Shown here: one piece after another, positions 22,636-34,717 of the stretch
Layout of the letters: each line of letters starts with the position of its first letter
Numbering within the stretch: position 1 is the stretch's first letter
Source of the DNA: Elephas maximus indicus
Lineage: Eukaryota > Chordata > Mammalia > Proboscidea > Elephantidae
Reading direction: 5' to 3'
NCBI RefSeq assembly: GCF_024166365.1
Contig: NC_064831.1
Location: forward strand, 25,410,768-25,474,767
DNA length: 64,000 nucleotides
The notes under the pieces: model-generated
Seen by the model: only the letters and a program-made list of their open reading frames with translations
What the model was told of the DNA's origin: nothing
The model's database searches: none
Translations under genes and position numbers: made by a program

Positions 22636-25600
22636 TTATAATAGTGGTCTTATACAATATTTGTCCTTTTGCCTCTGACTAATTTCGCTCAGCATAATGC
22701 CTTCCAGGTTCCTCCATGTTATGAAATGTTTCAGAGATTCGTCACTGTTCTTTATCGATGCGCAGTATTCCATTGTGTGAATATACCACAATTTATTTAC
22801 CCATTCATCCGTTGATGGACACCTTGGTTGCTTCCAGCTTTTTGCTATTGTAAACAGAGCTGCAATAAACATGGGTGTGCATATATCTGTTTGTGTGAAG
22901 GCTCTTGTTTCTCTAGGGTATATTCCGAGGAGTGGCATTTCTGGGTTGTATGGTAGTTCTATTTCTAACTGTTTAAGATAACGCCAGATGGATTTCCAAA
23001 GTGGTTGTACCATTTTACATTCCCACCAGCAGTGTAGAAGAGTTCCAATCTCTCCGCAGCCTCTCCAACATTTATTATTTTGTGTTTTTTGGATTAATGC
23101 CAGCCTTGTTGGAGTGAGATGGAATCTCATCGTAGTTTTAATTTGCATTTCTCTAATGGCTAATGATCGAGAGCATTTTCTCATGTATCTATTAGCTGCC
23201 TGAATAACTTCTTTAGTGAAGTGTATGTTCATATCCTTTGCCCACTTCTTGATTGGGTTGTTTGTCTTTTTGTGGTTGAGTTTTGACAGAATCATGTAGA
23301 TTTTAGAGATCAGGCACTGGTCGGAGATGTCATAGCTGAAAATTCTTTCCCAGTCTGTAGGTGGTCTTTTTACTCTTTTGGTGAAGTCTTTAGATGAGCA
23401 TAGGTGTTTGATTTTAGGAGCTCCCAGTTATCGGGTTTCTCTTCATCATTTTTGGTAATGTTTTGTATTCTGTTTATGCCTTGTATTAGGGCTTTTGGGT
23501 TGTCCCTATTTTTTCTTCCATGATCTTTATCGTTTTAGTCTTTATGTTTAGGTCTTTGATTCACTTGCAGTTAGTTTTTGTGCATGGTGTGAGGTATGGG
23601 TCCTGTTTCATTTTTCTGCAGATGGATATCCAGTTACGCCAACACCATTTCTTAAAAAGACTATCTTTTCCCCAATTAACTGACACTGGGCCTTTGTCAA
23701 ATATCAGCTGCTCATATGTGGATGGATTTATATCTGGGTTCTCAATTCAGTTCCATTGGTCTATGTGCCTGTTGTACCAGTACCAGGCTGTTTTTACTAC
23801 TGTGGCTGTATAATAGCTTCTGAAATCAGGTAGAGTGAGGTCTCCCACTTTCTTCTTCTTTTTCAGTAATGCTTTACTTATCCGAGGCTTCTTTCCCTTC
23901 CATATGAAATTGGTGATTTGTTTCTCTATCACCTTAAAAAATGACATTGGAATTTGGATCGGAAGTGCGTTATATGTATAGATGGCTTTTGGTAGAATAG
24001 ATATTTTTACTATGTTAAGTCTTCCTATCCATGAGCAAGGTATATTTTTCCACTTAAGTAGGTCCTTTTTAATTTCTTGTAGTAGAGCTTTGCAGTTTTC
24101 TTTGTATAGGTCTTTTACATCCTTGGTAAGATTTATTCCTAAGTATTTTATCTTCTTGGGGGCTACTGTGAATGGTATTGAATTGGTTATTTCGCTTTGG
24201 TGTTCTTTTTGTTGATGTAGAGGAATCCAAGTGATTTTTGTATGTTTATTTTATAACCTGAGACTCTGCCAAACTCTTCTATTAGTTTCAGTAGTTTTCT
24301 GAAGGCTTCCTTAGGGTTTTCTGTGTATATAATCATGTCATCTGCAAATAGTGATAACTTTACTTCTTCCTTGCCAATCCGGATACCTTTTATTTCTTTG
24401 TCTAGCCTAATTGCCCTGGCTAGGACTTCTAGCACGATGTTGAATAAGAGCGGTGATAAAGGGCATCCTTGTCTGGTACCCGTTCTCAAGGGAAATGCTT
24501 TCAGGTTCTCTCCATTTAGAGTGATATTGGCTGTTGGCTTTGCATAAATGCCCTTTATTATGTTGAGGAATTTTCCTTCAATTCCTATTTTGGTGAGGGT
24601 TTTTATCATAAATGGGTGTTGGACTTTGTCAAATGTCTTTTCTGCATCAATTGATAAGATCGTGTGGTTTTTGTCTTTTGTTTTAAATTATGTGATGGAT
24701 TACATTAATGGTTTTTCTGATATTAAACCAGCCTTGCATACTCGGTATAAATCCCACTTGATCGTGGTGAATTATTTTTCTGATATGTTGTTGAATTCTA
24801 TTGGCTAGAATTTTGTTGAGGATTTTTGCATCTATGTTCATGAGGGATATAGGTCTGTAATTTTCTTTTTTTGTGGTGTCGTTACCTGGTTTTGGAATCA
24901 GGGAGATGATGGCTTCATAGAATGAGTTGGGTAGTATTCCGTCATTTTCTATGCTTTGAAATACCTTCGGTAGTAGTGGTGTTAACTCTTCTCTGAATGT
25001 TTGGTAGAACTCTGCAGTGAAGCTGTCTGGACCAGGGTTTTTTTGGGGGGGAGTTCTTTGAATACCTTTTCAATCTCTTTTTTTGTTATGGGTCTTTTTA
25101 CTTGTTCTACTTCTGTTTGTGTTAGTTTAGGTCGGTAGTGTGCTTCTAGGAATTCATCCATTTCTTCTAGGTTTTCAAATTTGTTAGAGTACAATTTTTC
25201 ATAGTAATCTGATATGATTCTTTTAATTTCTGTTGGGTCTGTTGTAACATCCCCCATCTCATTTCTTATTCGGGTTATTTGCCTCCTCTCCTGTTTTTCT
25301 TTTGTCAGTTTGGCCAATGGTTTTTCAATTTCATTAGGTTTTTCAAAAAAACAGCTTTTGATCTTGTTAATTCTTTCAATTTTTTTTCTATTCTCTATTT
25401 CATTTTGTTCAGCTCTAATTTTTATTATTTGTTTTCTTCTGGTGCCTATGGGTTTCTTTTGTTGCTCTCCTATTTGTTCAAGTTGTAGAGATAGTTCTTT
25501 GATTTTGACCCTTTCTTCTTTTTGGATGTGTGCATTTATTGATATGAATTTACCTCTGAGCACTGCTTTTGCTTTGTCCCAAAGATTCTGATAGGAAGTG

Positions 25601-26456
25601 TTTTCATTCTCACTGGATTCTATGAATTTGTTTAATCCATCCTTAATGTCTTCTATCATACAGTATTTTTGAGGAGGGTATTTTTCAGTTTCCAAGTGTT
25701 TGATTTCTTTTCCCTGCTTTTCCTGTTATTGATTTCCACTTTTATGGCCTTATGGTCAGAGAAGATGCTTTGTAATATTTCAATGTTTTAGATTCTGCTA
25801 AAGCTTGCTTTAAGACCTAATATGCGGTCTCTTCTAGAGAATGTTCCATGTGCACTAGAAAAGAAAGTATAGTTGGTTGCTGTTGGGTGGAGTGTTCTGT
25901 ATACGTCCACAAGGTCAAGTTGGTTGATTGTGGCATTTAGATCTTCTGTGTCTTTCTTGAGCTTCTTTCTGGGTGTCCTGTCCTTCACCAAAGTGGTGTG
26001 TTGAAGTCTCTTACTATTATTGTGGAGCTATCTATCTCACTTTTCAATGCTGATAGAGTTTGTTTTATGTATCTTGCAGCCCTGTCATTGGGCGCATAAA
26101 TATTTAATATGGTTGTATCTTTTTGTTTTTTTTTTTTTTTGGTGTATTGTCCCTTTAATCATTGTATAGTGTCCTTCTTTATCCTTTCTGATGGATTTAA
26201 CTTTAAAGTCTATTTTGTCAGAAATTAGTATTGCTACTTCTGCTCTTTTTTGATTGTTCTTTGCTTGATATATTTTTTTCCATTCTTTGAGTTTTAATTT
26301 GTTTGTGTCTCTAAGTCTAAGGTATGTGTCTTGTAGGCAGCATATAGATGGATCTTGTCTTTTAATCCATTCTGCTTCTCTCTGTCTCTTTATTGGTGCA
26401 TTTACTCCATTTACATTCAGGGTAATTATGGATAGGTATGAATTTAGTGCTATCAT
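22636..26456 (-). pseudogene. L1 ORF2 remnant (copy F), RT box intact
   Basis: About 1,273 codons from 'MIALNSYLSIITLNVNG' (endonuclease start) to 'IRPLL' and stop. Open pieces: endonuclease 26085-26456 and 25788-25991, linker 24982-25695 (237 codons), RT 24187-24609 with FADD intact at about 24338-24349, and C-terminus 22636-23295 (219 codons). The C-terminal piece includes the Cys-x3-Cys-x7-His-x4-Cys knuckle-like motif near '[14 protein letters not shown]'. Frameshifts and stops between the pieces make it dead. It is the best preserved ORF2 here. Confidence 0.92.
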
Positions 26457-26928
26457 TTTGATGTCTTTTTTTGTGTGTGTTGACAGTTTCTTTTTCCCAC
26501 TTAATTTTATGTGCTGAGTAGATTTTCTTTATATATTGCCCTTTCCTCATATTTGTTGTTGTTGATTTTGTTTCTGCTGAGTCTGTATTTTTCCCTTGTA
26601 TTTTATTTTGATGCGTGGGATAGTTTGTCTCCTTTGTGGTTAACTTATTATTTACCCCTATTTTTCTAAATTTAAAACTAACTTTTATTTCTTTGTATCT
26701 CCATATCTTCTTCTCCATATGGAAGATGTATGATTACATTTCTTAGTCCCTCTATTATTTTAATGTTGTCTTCTTTTATATAATAGCATCTCCGTTACCC
26801 TGTGTTGGGCTTTTTTTTTTTTTTTTTTTATCTTGCTTTGTTTTGTTTTTTTTTTTTTTGGATTTCCTTCTCTGGGTTGACTTCTGGTTGCTCTGCCCAG
26901 TGTTCTAGTCTTGGGGTGATACCTGATA

Positions 26929-27940
26929 TTATTCATTTTCTAACCAAAGAACGCCCTTTAGTATTTCTTGTAGTTCTGGTTTGGTTTTTATGAATTCGCT
27001 CCACTTGTGTTTATCTGGAAATGTCTTAATTTCACTTTCATATTTAAGAGACAGTTTTGATGGATATATGATTCTTGCTTGGCAATTTTTTTCCTTCAAT
27101 TTTTTAAATATGTCATCCCATTGCCTTCTTGCCTGCATGGTTTCTGCCGAGTAGTCTGAGCTTATTCTTATTGGCTCTCCTTTGTAGGTGACTTTTCTTT
27201 TATCTCTCGTTGCTATTATAATTGTCTCTTTATCTTTGGTTTTGGCAAGCTTGATTATATGTCTTGGTGATTTTCTTTTAAGATCTACCTTATGTGGAGT
27301 TCGGTGAGCATCTTGGACAGATATCTTCTCATCTTTCACAATATCAGGGAAGTTTTCTGCCAACAAATCCTCAACAATTTTCTCTGTATTTTCTGTATCT
27401 CTCCCTGTTCTGGTACTCCAGTCACTCGTAGGTTATTTCTCTTGACAGGGTTCCAAATGATTCTTAAAGTTTCTTCATTTTTTTTAATTCCTTTATCTGA
27501 TTTTCCTTCAAATATGTTAGTGCCAAGTGATTTATCTTCGAGTTCAGAAAGTCTAGTTTCTACTTGCTCAATTCTGCTCCTCTGACTTTCTATTGAGTTA
27601 TCTAATTCTCTAATTTTATTGTTAATCTTCTGAATTTCTTATTGCTGTCTGTCTATGGATTTTTCCAGCTTATTAAACTTTTCATTATGTTCCTAAATAA
27701 TCTTTCTAATTTCTTCAATTTTTTATCTGTGTGTCCCTTGGCTTGTTCTGTGTATTGCCTCATTTCCTCCCTGATGTCTTGAAGGGTTCTGTATATTAAA
27801 CTTTAGTGTTCTGCATCTGGTAATTCCAGGAATGCACTTTCATCTAGAAGATCCCTGGATTCTTTGTTTTGAGAGCCTCTTGATGTGATCATGGCCTGTT
27901 TCTTTATGGGACTTGATATTGACTGTTGTCTCTGAGCCAT
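26929..27940 (-). pseudogene. L1 ORF1 remnant (copy F)
   Basis: ORF1p is the L1 RNA-binding chaperone. The ATG at 27938-27940 begins 'MAQRQQSISSPIKKQ'. A stop interrupts the frame near 27800, just before the coiled coil, and frameshifts follow. The last 145 codons (26929-27366) are open and contain the C-terminal nucleic-acid-binding region with 'AHRTPHKVD', 'PRHIIKLAK' and 'ARIIYPSKLSLKYE', ending LENE-stop. The full length of about 337 codons is normal for the family. Confidence 0.88.
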
Positions 27941-29202
27941 CTACAAGTTATTGTATTAATTTATGCTTGCTTACTGTGTCATAGCTGCTTGCTTTGTTTT
28001 GTTTTGGTATACCTGTGTGCGTTGCTTGAGTGAGCTAGCTTGGTTATTTTTGCCTTTGAAGCTCTGGCGTCCTGTCCCCAGCTGGCTAGAGCTGTTATCA
28101 GGTATATCAGTCTAGGAGTCCATTCAGTTTTCTTGTATGAATTCAGCTCAGGTTTCCAGGTAGCTGATATCAAGTGTGTGGTACAGGCTCTGTCCTACAG
28201 TCTTAGAGGGGCAGGGGTGATTGGCGTATATACTGGTATCTGATTGCAGTAGGGGGTCACGCTCTGAACAAGGCAAGGGGGCGAGGAACCGACCCGCACG
28301 TGTCTCTGAGGAAATGCATCTCTGTTCCCTACACTGTGCTGGTGGGTGGGTTCTGCAGAGGGACCATGGGCACCCAAAGTTTTTGGTTGTAACGACTGGG
28401 AGGTACCAGTTATCTTTGGACCCCTGTCGTGGGTGGGTGGGTGACCTGAGTGGAGCTACCAGTCCTTCGGTCCCTGTTGTGGGTAGGTGAGGACCTTGTT
28501 TAATAGGCAAAGCAGTGTCAAATGTCAAACACCCACCTGTCCACCGCACAGCTGAAATGGTTGGAGTTTGCCAACAAGGGCCAATTTTCCTGAAATAGGC
28601 CCACAGAGGTCCATGCAGAAAGGAAAGATGCACAAGGTCCACAGAGGGTTTATGCCTGGATAGGAGCTGCTTCTGTCCTGAGCTCCCCCAGTTAATGGAG
28701 CTAGCAAATTATCTTTTCCCCCAGTTGCAAATTTTTTCCTTCCCCAAGGCCGGGAGGTTGGCTCTAGGTGCTCACCAGGGTCTATCTCAGGCCCAGGGAT
28801 TCAGCCGCTGAAGCCGGCTTGGGGGTGGGGGGGTGCAGTGAAATATACGCAAGTACTTAGCTTTTGCAGGAGCACACCATTCTCCTCAAGTTCTGGAGGT
28901 GTGAGTAGGGTGTGTGGCTGGCTGCTTCTCCCTCAGGAAACTGCAGCTGAACGCTTACCAGCCCACTGCTGCCATGAATGGTGCCTAAGGGCTCCCTGCA
29001 ATTCAGGTCTGGTAACTCCTCTCCACTTCTGAGTGGTCTCTTCCTCCCCCTGCCCCTCATATCCTTGTTTAAGCTTGCCTTTGATGCTCAGGGATCCCAG
29101 CTTGTCAAGAATATACTTGTTTCACTTGTTTTTTCAGGTCTTTGTTGTAAAGAGGGCTCCATGGAAGCATCTGTCTATTCTGCCATCTTGGCTCCTCCCC
29201 CC
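27941..29202 (-). promoter_or_regulatory. L1 5'UTR (copy F)
   Basis: About 1.26 kb, GC-rich compared with the surroundings, homologous to 8087-9350 in copy C. A YY1-like core (CAAGATGGC on the minus strand) lies at 29182-29190. By analogy with human L1 this would be an internal promoter. It also contains the shared open frame described at 28148-28642. Confidence 0.75.
28148..28642 (-). other. Open reading frame in L1 5'UTR (copy F), doubtful coding
   Basis: A counterpart of the 8656-9156 frame in copy C: about 164 codons, about 70% identical by eye. The first codon is GTG, not ATG. Between copies the frame shifts by one base for about 15 codons (around the 'REQ' residues) and then returns, so the downstream frame is the same ('PLPCSE', 'NHPCPSKT', 'GQSLYHTLD'). 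No family is recognised. Confidence 0.3.
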
Positions 29203-30136
29203 AAATTTTTGACATAGATCTCAATCAGGTCAATCCCTGCCTTGCAAAGCTTCAAAATCCCGTGGTCAATATTTATCAATTTCCTACATTAGTCACTGGG
29301 TGGGTTTACATTAGAAACAAATCTGGGGACAATAATTTTTGGTAAGTTACTGAACACAAACACCTCTAATGTGATGGCTATGTGCAACATCTTCACAGAA
29401 GCATTAAAATACCAAAATTTAAAGAAAATCTCAATGATTTTATGTACAAAGTTCCCAGTCAAAGCAATAAATTGTATTTAACTTTAGCTACAGTGACTGC
29501 ATTTCTACTTTCTGATGTTACACATTCTGTTTGAGATACATTCTATATTTGACACATTCTATTTGACATATACCCATATTTTCAATGCAGCTATGAAGTC
29601 ATCATGTATTCCTGTTTTACAGATTAAATATTCTCACACCAACTTTACCACTTTTTATTTGCTTTTTTTTTAGACACCTGGACAATTTGAGTACTGTTAC
29701 CTTCTTAGCATAACAGTGTTTGTTTTTCTCCTCTGAAGCATGATGAGTATAAATTAACATACCATCATTGGTTTTATTTGACCAGTGTGAACTGAAATGT
29801 AATTATTTCTTCAATTAACTAGGGCATTAGCCTTACTTTATAATGAGAAGCATGACTTCCAATAGCTAATAGAGCTACATAAGATATGTTGTACATGTTA
29901 GTTGACATTTGAGTGAATTCAAAAATTTCTATATACTAATATTAAACCATTTGAACACATTTGTTCTCTGTCTACATATGGGACTCTGTCTCTTAATAAT
30001 ATAACATTAATGTTTTTGGTTTATTATTTGAATCCATGTGATTCTTGATTTCCATTATTTCTTCCAAATTATTTTTTTACTTTTTCAGCTTTGTAACATT
30101 CACGTTTGGTAAACAAGTCTCTATTTGGCCTCACCT
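29203..30136. other. No feature recognised
   Basis: AT-rich sequence with short T-runs. No open frame or repeat that I can identify. Confidence 0.5.
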
Positions 30137-30301
30137 AGGAAACCCTCGTGGTTTAGTGGTTAAGAGCTATGCCTGCTAACAAAAGGTCTGCAGTTCCAAC
30201 CAACGAGGTGCTCCTTGGAAACTCTATGGGGCAGTTCTACTCTGTCCTATAGGGTCGCTATGAGTCAGAATCGACTTGCAGCAATGCATTTTTTTTTTTT
30301 A
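30137..30301 (+). mobile_element. AfroSINE, sense, complete
   Basis: The head 'gtggtttagtggttaagagc' carries the A-box region. A degenerate B box ('cagttccaaccaacg'), the 'ggaaactctatggggcagtt' body and the 3' motif 'atgagtcagaatcgactt' follow, then a T-run. It is followed after only ~12 nt by a second copy in the same orientation. Confidence 0.92.
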
Positions 30302-30313
30302 ATCACTATTGAG

Positions 30314-30468
30314 AAACCCCAGTGGTGTAGTGGTTAAGTGCTATGGCTGCTAACCAAAAGGTTGGCAGTTCAAATCCACCAGGTGCTCTTTGGAAACTCT
30401 ACGAGGCAGTTGTACTCTGTCCTGTAGGGTTGCTCTGAGTTGGAAATGACTCGATGGCAATGGGTAAT
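30314..30468 (+). mobile_element. AfroSINE, sense, complete
   Basis: The head 'gtggtgtagtggttaagtgc', B-box-like 'cagttcaaatccacc', body 'ggaaactctacgaggcagtt' and 3' motif ending 'gactcgatggcaatggg' are all present. It forms a direct tandem pair with the copy at 30137. Confidence 0.92.
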
Positions 30469-32237
30469 CACTACTGAACATACTGTGTAGAACCAAACCT
30501 AGTGGCAATATCTCAAATTCCCTTAATTAGCTTTAGCAAATTCATTACCCAAGAAAAAACTGAGAAAAGGCAAAACATTAATTGATACCTGTACATATTT
30601 GGGAAGGGTGTAACATCAAATATTCAAGTGAAAACAAAAGAGACCAGAAAATTAGAAAAATAAAAACAATAAGTATACTGTAGCAAAGAGAAAAAAAGAG
30701 TATTTAACTTTATAAAGGAGGGTTTGATAAATATTGTCAAATGTTAAAGTCAGGTGAAGAAATCATATTAGATATAAAATTATCTGTTTCTCATTTATTT
30801 TTAAAACAAAATTTCTTTTGCTTTAGAGAAAACAAAAAAATTGGACTTTTTTTGTATAAATACAATGACCAATAAGCAAGGTAATTTGACAATTAAAAAA
30901 AAAATTTTACTACAAGTAATTAGGAGTTTGAGAAAGTATCAAAATCTATGTAAAAAACATATTCAATGAATTAAAATGGACCCAGCATCAGGAAGAGGGG
31001 GCAATATCTCTAGACTTTGTAAATGAGATTCATCAGATTGAGGACAGCTGAATTAGAGAGCAGAGACCATGGTTCAAAATAAGACATGCTAAAAACCCCG
31101 AACATCAGAACAACTTTATTTCATCTTCAACACATTTTTTCTATCCCTAAGTTTTACACTGGAAGCAGCATAATATTACTATTTCATTAGGCAATGTTTT
31201 GATCAATACATAATTTCCTTAAAACACACATTGTAAGTAAAACTTTGACGGCAACCTCCATATTAATTGTGCTTCCCATTTACGTTGAGATGAATTTCAA
31301 TTGCCCTGTATTGACAATTGAAAAATGATTTCTGTGAAGAAGAAAATCAAGAACCTAATAAAGAATTTGTGTTAGATTCATCCTTTGAAGATTCATCTAC
31401 CTACTTTAAAAGTATGTACCTACTGAAGCCCTTTGTGGGTTGTATCTTTTTATTTGTTTTTATTTTTGATGCGTGTGTGTGTGTCTGAGTATGTATGTGT
31501 GTGTTTGTGTGAGTCAGGACTATAGAAAGGGGAAGAAGGGCTCAGCAAGTCTCAAGGAAAATGGTAGGGAATGAAAGCAGTGCTGTCACTGGTGCATTCA
31601 AATCAGTCAGCAGTGTTTTTGATAGCAAAGTTTTGCACAAACACACTTTCATCATTTAATAAATGCAGGTGTGTATTATAGATAGAGAAAGAGAAATAGA
31701 AACAAAAGTTTAGAAGCATAATAAAACTATAGTCCTGAAGTTTGATTTAAGCATCACTTCCATGATATATGTCACTAAATTAAAAAGAAAATCCATTATA
31801 ACTTCAAAGCGTTTATGAAACATGTGATAGGTAGCTAACAGTTATCTAACAAGTAGTAAAGAGTAATGCGTAACAGAAAACATTGAAAGTGGACCAAAAT
31901 GTTCTCTATCTTTAGTTCAATGTGATATTGTGACTTTTGTCTCTAAACACTTAAACTTCTTTTTCCACAGCCAAGTGTGTATTATAAATAAGCTCTATTT
32001 TTAAAGACCCAGTGATGATAGAGTGATTATAACATAAACATCCATGCTCCTGTTATTATTTGTCTAATTTACCTTATCTCTAATTAGATACAGATATTTG
32101 AGTATTAAAATGTGTTTACTTTGAAAATATTCTAATGAAAACCTGTATGTGTGGACTAGCCTTTGGAACTTAATTAAAAAATTTATTTAATTCAGGAAAT
32201 TAATTACTCTATTTAGTTCAGAAAATTAACCAGGCAA
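30469..32237. other. No gene; GT-rich tract at about 31470-31515
   Basis: AT-rich sequence. An imperfect GT microsatellite lies at about 31470-31515. No coding signal and no nameable repeat elsewhere. Confidence 0.5.
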
Positions 32238-33167
32238 TCACAGAATTGAAGGGATTCTTTTCCCAGTAATCACATTCCATAAAGCCTTCTTTACTTCCTC
32301 ATTCCTGATGCTGTAGATCAGACGATTCGACATAGGGATCACCACTATGTACAACACAGAAGCCACTTCATTCAGACTCAGCGAGTAGCTAGAACTGGGT
32401 CCCAGATAAGTATAGATAGCAGTTGCATAGAACAGAATTACAGCAGTCAAGTGGGAGGAACAAGTTGAGAATGCTTTGCGCCTCTTTTCTCCCGAATGCA
32501 TACGAAAGATGGAGAAGAGAATGTAGGAGTAGGAGGTGAGGATGGCCTGCAGAGCACCGACCATAGTCATACCAGCAAAAGTGGAAAAGATGGTTTTGTT
32601 GAGGTGTGTGTCAGAACAAGAGAACTTAAAAAGAGGGGTGCTGTCCCAGAAGTGATGGATGATATTGGAACCACGGAACGGTAAGCTGCTTACATAACTT
32701 GTGTTATCCATAAAGTTCAGCAATCCTGCTGTAAAGGGTCCAGCTGCCATTTTAAGGCAGACTGTCATGGGCATGATTAAGGAGTAAAGGAGTGGGTTAC
32801 ATACGGCCACATAGCGGTCATAGGCCATTAACCCAAGAAGGAGGCATTCAGTTGCGATAAAGAAATACATCTGCAGGAAGCAGCCATCAAAGGAGATGGC
32901 TTTCTTCTCAGACAATAAATCTACCACCATCTTTGGAGTCATGGTGGGTGAGTAGCAAACATCTACAAAGGACAAGTTAGCCAGGGAGAAATACATGGGT
33001 GTGAAGTTGAGAATCCATCCTGATTAGCAGGACCACCCCCACATTCCCCAGAACTGTGAGTGTGTAAATCACAGAAAATAGCAAAAAGAGGATATCTGTA
33101 GCTCAGGAGTGTCTGCTAATCCCAACAGGATGAACTCAGTCAGTGAGGTATAGTTTTTCCTGGTCAC
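32238..33167 (-). pseudogene. Class II olfactory receptor pseudogene, OR8-like
   Basis: Olfactory receptors are seven-helix odorant GPCRs of sensory neuron membranes. The open 3' part (32238-32996) carries 'MYFSLANLSFVD' (TM2), 'MAYDRYVAVCNPLLY' (end of TM3), 'KAFSTCSSHLTAV' (TM6) and 'LIYSIRNEEVKKAL' (TM7 end and tail). The 5' part (33001-33167) encodes 'NYTSLTEFILLGLADTPELQ' and TM1 with 'VLGNVGVVLLIRMDSQLHT'. Defects: GTG where the ATG should be; a 1-nt loss near 33090-33097 and a 2-nt loss near 33000, together restoring frame; two extracellular-loop-2 cysteines lost ('LPFRGSNIIHHFWD' lacks both); and NRLIY for NPLIY in TM7. The OR8 assignment rests on remembered family patterns; OR5 is the alternative. 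Confidence 0.85.
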
Positions 33168-34717
33168 TTGTTACAAATATTTGCTGCTTAAACTTTGAAT
33201 CAAGTGTAAATATTTCCTTCTCCAAAACTTTACAGGAAGGAGTTGAAATGTCAATGAGGATATTTACACATGGGGGAAAAAAAAAAAACTAGTATAATAT
33301 AGAATAATAAATGGAATGACTGAAGTAAGAGGAAAAATAAATGCTACTGGAAAATCCATTTTGTTTTAACAAGCGATTGTCTGTCTTGAAGCCAGGTTGT
33401 AGGCCTTTTAAATTAGTTATCTAAGTCCACAGACTCCAGTTCAGCTTCTGCATATTTAACATTGGTTGTTCTCTTCTTTGTATACCAGCCCACATTAAAA
33501 TGTAAAGGATAGAAATATTCTTGCCGAAGTTTCTCCAATTCTTTGTATGACTACGTGGATTTAATTCAAAGAATGTTTTCTGTCCCTTAAAACCACTCTG
33601 CAAAATCATCTCTGCAAAATTCGTACATTTCCCCTGGAAATAGCTTTTGTATAACACTAAGTAGGAAAAATTTTGACAACTAAATTAAGTGATACTTTGA
33701 CACCCATCATAAATTTAAGAATAATTTTGTAATTATGTGTAGTGAGCCAAATGGCTGTTCTTTTTACAAGGATGACATATATCAAATTAATGGCATTTAA
33801 TAGCAGATGTGGAATTTCTCCACCCAAGTGAATAACAGTACCAAATCCTTAGAACGTCCTTACCTGTGTATCTTACCTGTGTAGTCTACCATTTTCTTTA
33901 ATATTAGGGGTTCTCATCTGAGGGTTGAAAAGAAACAAGAAAAATTTCATTCTTTTTTAAATGTAGTGTAAAATTTAATTACTGCTTTGTGAAATTTGAG
34001 ATACCTTCTGAGTGAATACATGTTCAGGCACTTTTATTTTGTTTTCCTTCAAGAGGATTGAGGAGCTATGCGGATTAAATGTAGGTATTAATTGTGAGGT
34101 CAATTCTCTAAAGACAGGAAAATAAATCACAAAAGGGAATAAAATATGTATTTTCATGTGTATGTGGAATTCAAAGCTGATGGAATCAGACTTGTGGAGC
34201 TTGCATCATGATGTCGTTTCTGATCTCCATGTTATTTTAAAGTTCTTCACTTAAGTCAGATTAAAAAAATTTTAATTGACTATTTACATTGCTTCTCTCT
34301 TGGTATTTTTAGCTTATTCCAAAGGAATACATACCGCACTACCAAATTTATACTTTTCTGTGGCCTCTGTGTGTGTATCTGGATAAATTTAACCTGCAGC
34401 TTGGCTCTGTTGCCCAGTGAAATTAGGATGATGGGAAACTACCTAGTATTCTTTGTGACCATCTTCTAAGAAATACTCTTGCCTAAGCAAATAGGAAAAC
34501 AGATAACCATACCAAATTTTGTGTGTGTGTGTATGTGATTTCAACTCTTTTTCTTTGTTGTTTGCAATTACTGTCGGTGACTATCATTCTATAAGAGGTA
34601 AAACAATAGTGTTCCTAGGCCAAGTTCACAAGTGAAAAAAGATGAGAGAAACCTCACTGGATGTCCATATGCAAGGAGAATCTATTTGCGTAAGACTTTG
34701 TCAGACTTGGAGGGGTA
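33168..34717. other. No feature recognised
   Basis: AT-rich. A 78-codon minus-strand open frame at 33421-33657 has no family I recognise and no supporting signal. Confidence 0.5.

Larger units (their letters stand above)
22598..29202 (-). mobile_element. L1 LINE copy F, 5'-complete, lacking its 3'UTR
   Basis: The most complete L1 in the window. Its 5' end at 29202 reads, on the minus strand, as a G-run then 'GAGGAGCCAAGATGGC', the classic L1 5' terminus. It contains about 1.26 kb of 5'UTR, ORF1 (26929-27940), a ~470-nt spacer, and ORF2 (22636-26456). About 40 nt after the ORF2 stop the sequence turns into an A-run and then into copy E's ORF2, so the normal ~1 kb 3'UTR is missing. Both ORFs are broken. 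Confidence 0.93.

Noticed and set aside
24982..25695. A 237-codon protein gene
   Set aside because: It is the linker region of L1 ORF2 in copy F, bounded by frameshifts on both sides.
33421..33657. A possible processed pseudogene (78 codons, minus)
   Set aside because: I could not match it to any protein, and there is no A-tail or duplication to support retroposition.
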